Origin: Patulibacter sp.
Lineage (GTDB): Bacteria; Actinomycetota; Thermoleophilia; Solirubrobacterales; Solirubrobacteraceae
DNA: 47,681 nucleotides
Assembly (NCBI RefSeq): GCF_030655195.1
Contig: NZ_JAURWA010000081.1
Location: 1 to 47,681, forward strand
Direction: 5' to 3'
Part shown: one piece after another, positions 16,314 to 23,232 of the stretch
Numbering within the stretch: position 1 is the first letter of the stretch
Layout of the letters: each line of letters starts with the position of its first letter
Notes under the pieces: model-generated
Databases searched by the model: none
What the model saw: the letters and a program-made list of their open reading frames with translations, nothing else
Told to the model about the DNA's origin: nothing
Position numbers and translations under genes: made by a program

Positions 16314-17309
16314 GGCGACCGCGAGCGCAGACGCCACGTTGGCCACGACGATCTCCGGCGCATCCTGGAGGTCCACCCAGAGCACGGGCACGACGCCGAA
16401 CCCCGCCGCCTGGAGCCGGGCGAGCTTGCGCCGGTCGGTGCGGAAGGCGAGCACGTCGCCGTGGAAGGTGAAGCTGTCGAATTCGGCGACGAGGCCGACG
16501 TCGGCCCACAGCGCGTCGACCTCGAACCCGGCGGCGCGCGCATTGGTGCGGGGCTCTGGCAGGCCGGCGCGCCGCAGGAGCTCGAGCAGGAGGCGCTCGG
16601 CGAGCGACCGGTCGAACGCCGGCCCGGCGTCGATCAGCGCGGTGACCACGCCCACGCCGTGATGCCCGCGCGACCGGGAGACCAGGGACCGGACGTCGTG
16701 CTCGGTCGTCAGGCGCGAGCGCAGCACCTCCGCGAGCATCCGCTCGGCGGCCCGACGGCCGTCCGCACCGGCCACGTCGAGCACGGTCCGCGCGGCGGAG
16801 GTCACCGGCACGGGCCCGACCCATCGGAGATCTCGTGAGCTCCACGTTCGCGTCTCGTGGCACCGAATCCCCGCTCGCGTGCGCCGATGGCGACCGCCGG
16901 CGAGGGTCACGTCGACGAGGTCGACCCCGACGGACGCGTCGGCCTCCGCGGGCAGCACGTCGAGGAGGCGGGCCGCGCTGGCCCGACTCGCGACCGCCCC
17001 GTCCCCGACCGCGAGCACGGCCGCCATGATCCGTCCCGCCGGCGGGACCGCGTCGTGGCCCACCGCGTAGACGCCGCAGTGGAGCCGGTGCAGACGCCCT
17101 CTCCCGACGCGATGCCCGACCGCCGCCTCGGAGAGTCCGCCGGCGGTGAGCTGTCGGCCGGACACCACGCCGTGCTGCTGCGAGGCGACCCGAGCGACCG
17201 CCGCGTCACCCCGCAGCCCGGCGGGCGCCCGAACGGCGGCCACGACCGCGCCGGGCCGCGACGTGGGACCGCCCGCCCGTCCGCCGGAGACCACTGGAGC
17301 CCGAGTCAC
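16287..17309 (-). CDS. AbiEi-like DNA-binding domain fused to DUF559 nuclease-like domain
   Basis: A 340-residue protein. Residues about 36-85 match the AbiEi antitoxin winged-helix N-terminus: ARVASQQHGVVSGRQL, then HRVGRGRLHRLHCGVYAVGH. Residues about 250-325 resemble DUF559, a relative of the Vsr/PD-(D/E)xK nucleases: Asp265 (FEVDALW), Glu276 and Asp278 (VAEFDSFTFHG), Asp292 and Arg293 (TDRRKLARL). GTG 17309 is chosen because GAGGTGGGAG lies about 9 nt upstream. No AbiEii toxin gene lies beside it, so a classic type IV toxin-antitoxin pair is not supported. Such orphan fusions are common in actinobacteria and their role is unknown. Confidence 0.8.
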   Translation of the reverse strand: MTRAPVVSGGRAGGPTSRPGAVVAAVRAPAGLRGDAAVARVASQQHGVVSGRQLTAGGLSEAAVGHRVGRGRLHRLHCGVYAVGHDAVPPAGRIMAAVLAVGDGAVASRASAARLLDVLPAEADASVGVDLVDVTLAGGRHRRTRAGIRCHETRTWSSRDLRWVGPVPVTSAARTVLDVAGADGRRAAERMLAEVLRSRLTTEHDVRSLVSRSRGHHGVGVVTALIDAGPAFDRSLAERLLLELLRRAGLPEPRTNARAAGFEVDALWADVGLVAEFDSFTFHGDVLAFRTDRRKLARLQAAGFGVVPVLWVDLQDAPEIVVANVASALAVARERTRRNG

Positions 17310-17428
17310 GCGGCGAGGCTCCCACCTCGATCCGGGCCCGTCGGCCCCGGCACGGGATCGGCACGACCAGCACACCACGTCGATCCGCCCCGTCACGGCC
17401 TCGCGACGACCCGCCGCCGCCCCTTTGC

Positions 17429-17434
17429 GACACT
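17429..17434 (+). promoter_or_regulatory. Possible -10 box of the SDR gene
   Basis: GACACT lies 6 nt before the ATG at 17441 with no ribosome binding site, fitting the leaderless pattern seen elsewhere. The first base differs from TANNNT, so this is weak. Confidence 0.3.
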
Positions 17435-17440
17435 CGAGCC

Positions 17441-18130
17441 ATGACCGACCGCAAGACCCTCCTCATCACCGGCGCGTCCACGGGCATCGGGGCCGCGACC
17501 GCCCGGGCGGCCGTCGAGGCCGGCTGGAACGTGGGGCTCGCGGCCCGGTCGCGGGACAAGCTCGACGCGCTCGTCGAGGAGCTGGGGGCCGAGCACGCGC
17601 TCGCCGCGACCTGCGACGTGACGGAGTTCGGCGACCTCGAGGCGGCCGTCGCCGCCACGAAGGAGCGGTTCGGCGGTCTCCACGCCGTGTTCGCCAACGC
17701 CGGGTTCGGGGCGGCGCGCGGGTTCCGCGAGGAGTCGCCGGAGCAGTGGCGCGACATGGTGCTGACGAACGTCCTCGGCGCGGCGCTGACCATCCGGGCG
17801 ACGATCGACGACCTGAGCGAGGGAGCCGGCCACTTCGTCATCACCGGCTCCGTGGCCGGGCGTCGGCCGCTGCCGGGCAGCCTCTACTCGTCGACGAAGT
17901 TCGCCGTCGGTGCGATGGCGGAGTCCCTGCGGCAGGAGCTCAACGGCACGGGTGCACGGGTGACCCTGGTCGCCCCCGGCATGGTCGACACGCCGTTCTT
18001 CGACACGAAGCCCGAGATGGAGGCCCTGCACCCCGAGGACATCGCGAACGCCGTGCTGTGGGCCCTCTCGCAGCCGGCGCGGGTCGACGTCAACGACATC
18101 CTGATCCGCCCGACGGCGCAGGACGGCTAG
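17441..18130 (+). CDS. Short-chain dehydrogenase/reductase
   Basis: A 229-residue NAD(P)-dependent oxidoreductase of the classical SDR type. It has the cofactor motif TGASTGIG (residues 10-17), the structural motif NAG (in VFANAGFG), the catalytic Ser in ITGSVAG, and YxxxK as YSSTK. An Arg in the second strand region (AARSRDK) suggests NADPH preference. The segment after the active site, VAPGMVDTPFF, is typical. Length is slightly short for the family (about 250). Substrate unknown. It is a single gene followed by a long repeat region. Confidence 0.92.
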   Translation: MTDRKTLLITGASTGIGAATARAAVEAGWNVGLAARSRDKLDALVEELGAEHALAATCDVTEFGDLEAAVAATKERFGGLHAVFANAGFGAARGFREESPEQWRDMVLTNVLGAALTIRATIDDLSEGAGHFVITGSVAGRRPLPGSLYSSTKFAVGAMAESLRQELNGTGARVTLVAPGMVDTPFFDTKPEMEALHPEDIANAVLWALSQPARVDVNDILIRPTAQDG

Positions 18131-18387
18131 GCCGGGGTCCCGCACCGCCGCGCTCCCGACCGCGGCCGGTCGCGGGTCCGGGGCAGGACGCCGTCCGCCC
18201 CGGGACCGCGACCAACCGGGCGCCGGCCGTGACCGGCCGGTGGCCAACCGCGCCGCCGGCCCCGGGAGGGACGGGACGGGACAGGCCCGGACGGGGCAGG
18301 ACGGGACAGCCCCAGACGGAACGGGACGGGACAGGCCCAGACGGGACAGGACAGGGCAGGGCAGGGCAGAACAGAACAGGGCAGGAC

Positions 18388-18711
18388 GCCGACCCGGGAC
18401 GAGTCCCGACACGCGCGGGGCCGAAGCCAGCACGAGAACGTGCCACACCCCTGCCCGTCCGGGGCGTGCCGCACCTCGCCGTCGCCCGAACGCCGGATTC
18501 GTGCGGAGCCTGCACGGGCCGGCTCGGTTCCGCACGAACCCGTCGCTTCGCCGACCCGGGACGAGTCCCGACGCGCGTGGGGCCGAAGCCAGCACGAGAA
18601 CGTGCGACACCCCGGCCCGCGCGGGGCGTGCCGCACCTTGCCGTCGCCCGAACCACGGATTCGTGCGGAACCCGCACGAACCGGGTCGGTTCCGCACGAA
18701 TCCGTTGCTTC
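18388..18711. repeat. Two 162-bp tandem repeats with double-hairpin elements B and C
   Basis: Units begin at 18388 and 18550. Each starts with the palindrome CGGGAC-GA-GTCCCG (18395-18408; 18557-18570), then a conserved stretch GGGGCCGAAGCCAGCACGAG, then two hairpins joined by a linker containing CCGTCGCCCGAAC. In the second unit the distal hairpin is a perfect 18-bp inverted repeat: ACGGATTCGTGCGGAACC at 18655-18672 and its complement at 18688-18705, 15-nt loop. In the first unit the same arms pair at about 15 of 17 positions. No reading frame is conserved between units. Confidence 0.8.
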
Positions 18712-18744
18712 GCCGGGACGACGAGTCCAACCGCCCTCGTCGGG

Positions 18745-18995
18745 CGAAAGAAGGGGGCCGCCCGCCGAGCCCCCGGACCGCCGAGCCGCCGAGCCGCCGA
18801 GGCGCCGGACCGCCGAGCCCCCGGACCGCCGGGACGAAAGGCCGCCAAGCCGCCAGGCCCCCGGCCCGCAGGCCCCAGGCCCTCAAGCCGCCGGACCGCC
18901 GGGATGCAGGGCCGCCAGGCCGCCAAGCCGCAAGCCGCAAGCCGCCAAGCCGCAAGCCCCCAAGCCCCAAGCCCCCCAGCTCCTCACCCCTGGCG
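18745..18995. repeat. Low-complexity CCGCC-AAGC/GAGC repeats
   Basis: Degenerate 7-9-bp units such as CCGCCAAGC, CCGCAAGC and CCGCCGAGC are repeated without unique spacers. One strand is very C-rich, giving strong base skew. Probably expanded by slippage; no coding or CRISPR character. Confidence 0.7.
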
Positions 18996-19007
18996 CCGCG
19001 CCGCGGA

Positions 19008-19013
19008 TAGCGT
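19008..19013 (+). promoter_or_regulatory. -10 box of the first 128-aa gene
   Basis: TAGCGT lies 6 nt before the ATG at 19020. The same hexamer precedes the small ORF at 43752 and the minus-strand gene at 39913. No ribosome binding site is present, so a leaderless transcript is likely. Confidence 0.5.
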
Positions 19014-19019
19014 CGGCCC

Positions 19020-19406
19020 ATGAGTCTCATCACGCCCGTCAACGTCGCCCGTGCACTCGGTCTCGGCCGCGTCGCCGTCGGCCTCGCGATCCTGGCCGTA
19101 CCCGCGAAGGTCGGCGAGTCGTGGCTCGGTGCCGACGGCACGACCCCCGGGGCCCAGGTGGCACTGCGGGGGCTCGGCATCCGCGACGTGCTCGTCGGGA
19201 TGGCCCAGGCGCACACCGCGTCGGACCCCGAGCGTGGCTACCGCTGGGCGCGCACGGCGTCCCTCGGCGACGCCGTCGACCTGGTCGCGACGCTCGCGGC
19301 GGCGAAGCACCTGCCCCGATCGGGCGTCCTCACCATCGGCGTCGTCGCGACGGGCGCGGCCGTGTCGGGCGTCGTCGTCAGCCGCTGGATGGAGGCCGAG
19401 GCGTAG
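19020..19406 (+). CDS. Small membrane protein, first of a tandem pair
   Basis: A 128-residue protein with about three or four hydrophobic stretches: residues 15-30 (RVAVGLAILAVPA), 48-62 and 100-122. Conserved with its neighbour are the N-terminal ARALGLGR, ESWLG, QVALRGLG-RD, GMA--HTA, RWART and LPRSGVL. The pattern resembles small DUF4267-like membrane proteins, which is only a guess. Position of Arg and Asp in the middle loop (LRGLGIRD) suggests a conserved functional site. It is transcribed in the same direction as its paralogue 40 bp downstream. Confidence 0.75.
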   Translation: MSLITPVNVARALGLGRVAVGLAILAVPAKVGESWLGADGTTPGAQVALRGLGIRDVLVGMAQAHTASDPERGYRWARTASLGDAVDLVATLAAAKHLPRSGVLTIGVVATGAAVSGVVVSRWMEAEA

Positions 19407-19446
19407 GTCCCGGCTGCCGGGGGCGTCGACCGGGTAGCCGCCGGTC

Positions 19447-19833
19447 ATGAGCCTCCTCACCCCCCAGAACGCCGCACGCGCCATCGGCGTGGGCCGCATC
19501 GCCTTCGGCGCCGCCCTGCTCGCCGTGCCCGCCAGGATCGGCGAGTCGTGGCTCGGCGAAGGCGGCGCGGGCGCCCCGGCGCAGGTCGCCCTGCGCGGCC
19601 TCGGGGCCCGCGACGCCGTGATCGGCATGGCGATGGTCCACACCGCCGGTGACCGCGACCGCGGCTCCCGCTGGGCCCGGACGAGCGCCGCCGGCGACAT
19701 CACGGACATCGTCGCCACCGTCGCGGCCCGCGGCCTGCTCCCCCGCTCCGGTGTCCTGGGCACGGTGGCCCTGGGCGGTGCCACCGCGGCGGCGAGCGTC
19801 GCCGTCAGCGAGTGGCTGCGACGCCAGGGCTGA
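19447..19833 (+). CDS. Small membrane protein, second of a tandem pair
   Basis: Also exactly 128 residues and alignable to the preceding protein without gaps, with roughly half of positions identical by eye. Shared blocks are AVPA, GESWLG, AQVALRGLG, RWART and LPRSGVL. The hydrophobic profile is the same. The pair clearly arose by duplication; equal length suggests both are under constraint. A weak -10-like TAGCCG at 19435-19440 precedes the ATG by 6 nt, so it may have its own promoter. Function unknown. Confidence 0.75.
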   Translation: MSLLTPQNAARAIGVGRIAFGAALLAVPARIGESWLGEGGAGAPAQVALRGLGARDAVIGMAMVHTAGDRDRGSRWARTSAAGDITDIVATVAARGLLPRSGVLGTVALGGATAAASVAVSEWLRRQG

Positions 19834-19840
19834 GAACGAC

Positions 19841-19960
19841 GACGACCCACCGTGGGGGGCGGGCCGTCCGTCCTGCTCCCGGTCCGCCCCGCCCGACCCC
19901 CGGCGGACCCAGGCCGGCCCCCGCCCCGGAACGCGGACGACCCGCCGTGGGCGGGTCGTC
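19841..19960. terminator. Hairpins between convergent genes (candidate terminators)
   Basis: A perfect 11-bp stem with a 3-nt loop, GACGACCCGCC (19936-19946), GTG, GGCGGGTCGTC (19950-19960), is followed by GGTCCTGCTCCCGG. A decayed version of the same sequence (GACGACCCACCGTGGG at 19841-19856, followed by GTCCTGCTCCCGG) lies 95 bp upstream. They sit between the plus-strand 128-aa gene and the minus-strand rpmA, both of which need a transcript end. Neither has a T-tract, as is usual in very GC-rich actinobacteria. Confidence 0.55.
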
Positions 19961-20026
19961 GGTCCTGCTCCCGGGCCGGTGCGGCCGGGTCCTGCGTCGG
20001 TCGCCGCGTCGCGGCGACCGGGTCGC

Positions 20027-20305
20027 TCAGTCGGCGGCGACGGCCTCGGGGGCCGCGACGGGCACCACCGAGACGGTGCGGCCACGCCAGCCGCGCGTGA
20101 ACTCGACCGTGCCGACGGCCTTCGCGTAGAGCGTGTCGTCCTTGCCGATGCCGACGCCGACGCCGGGACGGAAGACGGTGCCGCGCTGGCGGACGATGAT
20201 CTCGCCACCGGTGACGGACTGACCGCCGAAGACCTTCACGCCGAGGCGCTGGGAGTTCGAGTCGCGGCCGTTGCGGGAGGAGCCGAGGCCCTTCTTGTGT
20301 GCCAT
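20027..20305 (-). CDS. rpmA: 50S ribosomal protein L27
   Basis: A 92-residue L27, whose N-terminus reaches the peptidyl transferase centre. It starts [20 protein letters not shown] and contains [17 protein letters not shown] and the GKDDTLYA motif, all typical. It has no N-terminal extension needing proteolytic removal, unlike Firmicutes L27. It is the last gene of the mreB-to-rpmA unit, 29 nt after rplU. Confidence 0.98.
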   Translation of the reverse strand: MAHKKGLGSSRNGRDSNSQRLGVKVFGGQSVTGGEIIVRQRGTVFRPGVGVGIGKDDTLYAKAVGTVEFTRGWRGRTVSVVPVAAPEAVAAD

Positions 20306-20334
20306 GAGTTCTGGTGCTCCTTCGAGGCCGGCCG

Positions 20335-20646
20335 CTAGGCCTTGATCGAATCGATGCGGATCTTGGTGAGCGGCTGACGGTGACCCGTCGTGCGCTTGTA
20401 GCCACGCTTGGGCTTGTACTTGAAGATGCGGATCTTCGGGCCCTTGACGTGCTCGACGATGGTCGCGCCGACGGAGGCGGACTTCAGCGCGTCGGGGGCG
20501 ACCGTGATGCTGTCGCCGCGGACCAGGACGGGCTCGAGCGTGACCGTGCCGCCGACCTCGACGTCGAGCTTCTCGACGAGGAGCTCGAGGCCCTGCTCGA
20601 CGCGGTACTGCTTGCCACCGGTCTTGACGATTGCGTAGAGGCTCAT
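20335..20646 (-). CDS. rplU: 50S ribosomal protein L21
   Basis: A 103-residue L21 that binds 23S rRNA. It starts [16 protein letters not shown] and ends with the conserved [18 protein letters not shown] chose ATG 20646, not the frame opening at 20661, because the L21 family begins with this [10 protein letters not shown] segment. It begins 11 nt after rng. Confidence 0.98.
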   Translation of the reverse strand: MSLYAIVKTGGKQYRVEQGLELLVEKLDVEVGGTVTLEPVLVRGDSITVAPDALKSASVGATIVEHVKGPKIRIFKYKPKRGYKRTTGHRQPLTKIRIDSIKA

Positions 20647-20657
20647 GCGGTTACGAC

Positions 20658-23225
20658 TCACTCGGACGAGATGGGCTCTGCGGTCTCACCGGAGGCGAGG
20701 TCCTCTGGGGACGCGGCAGAGCGGCGCGCACCATCGGTGCGGCGCCGGACAGGAGACGATACGTCATCTCCGGCCTCGCCGTCGGCTGCCGCCTTCGCGC
20801 CTCCCCGACCACGGCGACCGCGGCCCCGGGAGCGCCGGCGCGGCTTCGGTGCCTCGTCGTCGGAGGGGTCCTGCTCGGGGTCGCCGTCCACCGGGGTCGC
20901 GGCGTCGGCGTCGGGCCGCTCGCCGGCGTCCGCGTCGTCCGCCGGGTGCGGGGCCTCGACCGCGCCCCCGTCGTCGTCCGGGGCGGCGGCCGCGCCGCGA
21001 CCGCGACCGCGGGTCCGGGTACGCCGGCGGGGCGCGGGGGCCTCCTCCTCGTCGGTCTCCCCGACGTGCTCGACGGCCTCGACCACGGCGCGTGCGGCCT
21101 CGGCCACCTCGTCGGCGGCGTCCTCGAGGTCGGCCGCGTCGTCCGACGCGTCCGTCCCACGGTCGGGCAGGTCCAGATCGGCGTCCGGCTCGGCCCGCTC
21201 GTCGCGGGCGACGCCGTCGTCGGCGCGCTCGTCCGCGTCGCGCTCGACGGCCTCGAGCTGCTCGGCCCTCGCCCGGGCGCCGCGGCGACGACGCGACGAG
21301 CGCTTGTTCGTGGTGCCCGTCGCGGAGCCCGCGGCCGGCGCACCGGCGTCGGCGGGCAGCACGGCGTCGGGGCCGACGAGGACGGCGCTGGCCGACGTGC
21401 GACCCGCGCGCTCGATGCGCACGAGCTTCTTCTCGCCGACGAAGCGGCCGCCGTTGGTCACCGAGACGACGTAGCCGCCGACCTTGGCGACGGCGTCGTC
21501 CACGTTGTACATGTGCGGCTCGACGATCTGGACGAGGACCTCCTCGCCCTCCCCGAACGGGATCGCCCGCTCGCGGACGTCGTCGATCGAGCCCTCCATC
21601 ACGACCTCGAAGTCGTCGAGCGGCAGGCGCTCGGTGCCCTCGAAGACGAAGTAGCGGCCCGTCTGGGCCTCCAGCTGGTGCAGCACCTTGGCGCTCTGAC
21701 CGGTGAACTCCGCGACGACGCCCGGGTGCATCCGCACCAGGAACGCCTGCGAGGACTCCGGGGCGCGGGAGGCGAGCTCGCGCAGCTGCCGCTCGAACTC
21801 GATCGCGAGGGTCTCCTCGCTCTTGATGACGCCGTCGCCGTCGCAGGTCGGGCAGGCGCGGGTGATGACCTCGCGCACGCCCTCCGTGACGTTCTGGCGG
21901 GTCATCTCGACGAGACCCAGCTTGGAGATCTCGGCGGTGAAGGTCTTCGTGCGGTCGTCGCCGAGCTTGTCGCGCAGCGTCTTCAGCACGTCGCGCTGGT
22001 TCTTGGCGCGCGCCATGTCGATGAAGTCGATGACGATGATGCCGCCGATGTCCCGCAGGCGCAGCTCGTTGACGACCGCCTCGGCCGCCTCGAGGTTCGT
22101 GCGGGTGATCGTGTCCTCGAGGCGGGCCTGCTTGCCCTTGCCGGTGAACGACCCGGAGTTGACGTCGATGACCGTCAGCGCCTCGCCGTAGTCGATCATC
22201 AGGTAGCCGCCGGAGGGCAGGTCGACGCGGCGACCGAGCAGGCCGTCGATGACCTCCTCGACGTCGTGGGCCTCGAACAGCGGGTTGGACTCCTCCCACA
22301 GCTCGACCTTGTCGACGAGCTCCGGGGCCGTGCGCGTGAAGAAGGACTTCAGGCGCTGGACCTGCTGCGGGTCGTCGACGATCGCCTTCTCGAACTCCGA
22401 CGAGAAGATGTCGCGCACGACGCGGACGGAGAGGTCGGCCTCCTGGAAGACCATGCACGGGCCCTTGGAGTCCTGGGCGCGCTGCTCCAGGACGTCGTGG
22501 AGCTTGAAGAGGTACGGCAGCTCGCGCTCGAAGTCGACGCGGACGGCGCCGCGGGCGGCGGTGCGCACGATCGCGCCCCCGCCGTTCAGCTCGAGGTCCT
22601 TGACCTCCTTGCGCAGGCGGTTGCGCTCGGCGTCGTCGACCTTCTTCGAGACCCCGACGCCCTCGCCCTTCGGCGCGTAGACGAGGTAGCGGCCCGCGAT
22701 GGTCAGGTCCATCGTGACCCGCGCGCCCTTCGTCTTCAGCGGGTCCTTCGTGACCTGCACGACGAGCTCGTCGCCGGGCTTGATGAGGTCGGAGATCTTG
22801 ACGTGGTCCCCCCCGCCCCCGTGACCGCGGCGGACGACCTTGACGCCCGGCAGGCGGATCTCGTCGACGTGGAGGAAGGCGTTCTTCTCCAGGCCGATGT
22901 CGACGAAGGCGGCCTCGAGGCCGGGCAGGACGTTGTCGACGCGCCCCTTGTAGACGTTGCCGACGATCGAGCGGTTCGAGCGGCGCTCGAAGTACAGCTC
23001 GGCGACGCGGTAGTCGCCGGCGCCGCCGGACCCGCCGCGACCGCCACGGCCACCGCCCCCGCCGCCACGACCCCGGCGGCGACGGCCGCCGCCGGTGGAG
23101 GTGCTCTCGCCGTTCTGCGACCCGGCGCCCTTGGCGCCCTGGCCGCTTCCGGCGGATTCGGTGGACTCCAGGAGCGCGACGCGGGTCTCCCCGCGGTCCA
23201 CGCTCACGAGGACCTGTTTCCTCAT
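20658..23225 (-). CDS. rng: Ribonuclease E/G
   Basis: Endoribonuclease of rRNA maturation and mRNA decay, 855 residues. An S1-type RNA-binding region (about 80-190) precedes the catalytic domain. Catalytic Asp364 (TVIDVNSGS) and Asp400 (IIVIDFIDM) are present, and the Zn-link cysteines are C458-P-T-C461. Two additions are unusual. An Arg/Gly-rich insert at residues 46-71 sits between the first strand (MRKQVLVSVD) and GNVYKGRV. A C-terminal half (about 620-855) is highly charged, rich in Asp/Glu/Ala, with Arg-rich clusters such as PRRRSRGRGRRGRGG near the end, a likely RNA- or partner-binding tail. It follows rodA by 7 nt. Naming it rne would be equally defensible. Confidence 0.95.
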   Translation of the reverse strand: MRKQVLVSVDRGETRVALLESTESAGSGQGAKGAGSQNGESTSTGGGRRRRGRGGGGGGRGGRGGSGGAGDYRVAELYFERRSNRSIVGNVYKGRVDNVLPGLEAAFVDIGLEKNAFLHVDEIRLPGVKVVRRGHGGGGDHVKISDLIKPGDELVVQVTKDPLKTKGARVTMDLTIAGRYLVYAPKGEGVGVSKKVDDAERNRLRKEVKDLELNGGGAIVRTAARGAVRVDFERELPYLFKLHDVLEQRAQDSKGPCMVFQEADLSVRVVRDIFSSEFEKAIVDDPQQVQRLKSFFTRTAPELVDKVELWEESNPLFEAHDVEEVIDGLLGRRVDLPSGGYLMIDYGEALTVIDVNSGSFTGKGKQARLEDTITRTNLEAAEAVVNELRLRDIGGIIVIDFIDMARAKNQRDVLKTLRDKLGDDRTKTFTAEISKLGLVEMTRQNVTEGVREVITRACPTCDGDGVIKSEETLAIEFERQLRELASRAPESSQAFLVRMHPGVVAEFTGQSAKVLHQLEAQTGRYFVFEGTERLPLDDFEVVMEGSIDDVRERAIPFGEGEEVLVQIVEPHMYNVDDAVAKVGGYVVSVTNGGRFVGEKKLVRIERAGRTSASAVLVGPDAVLPADAGAPAAGSATGTTNKRSSRRRRGARARAEQLEAVERDADERADDGVARDERAEPDADLDLPDRGTDASDDAADLEDAADEVAEAARAVVEAVEHVGETDEEEAPAPRRRTRTRGRGRGAAAAPDDDGGAVEAPHPADDADAGERPDADAATPVDGDPEQDPSDDEAPKPRRRSRGRGRRGRGGAKAAADGEAGDDVSSPVRRRTDGARRSAASPEDLASGETAEPISSE

Positions 23226-23232
23226 GGTTGCC

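Larger units (their letters stand above)
18131..19019. other. 889-bp gene-free repeat region
   Basis: No credible gene: long open frames here come from lack of stop codons in GC-rich repeats. Four zones are visible. 18131-18240 is ordinary GC-rich sequence. 18245-18387 is a simple purine-rich repeat (GGGACGGGACAGGCC-like units). 18388-18711 holds two 162-bp units with the double-hairpin element. 18745-18995 is CCGCC(A/G)AGC-type low-complexity sequence. The -10 box of the next gene is at 19008. Confidence 0.75.

Noticed and set aside
16287-17440. A complete type IV toxin-antitoxin system
   Set aside because: The AbiEi-like gene has no AbiEii toxin on either side: obgE and a repeat region lie downstream, an SDR gene upstream.
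18745-18995. A CRISPR-like array of short CCGCC-type units
   Set aside because: Units are 7-9 bp without unique spacers, and no cas genes are present.
17146-19023. A 625-residue plus-strand open frame across the SDR gene and repeat region
   Set aside because: It overlaps the SDR gene in another frame and then runs through low-complexity repeats; no domain is recognisable.
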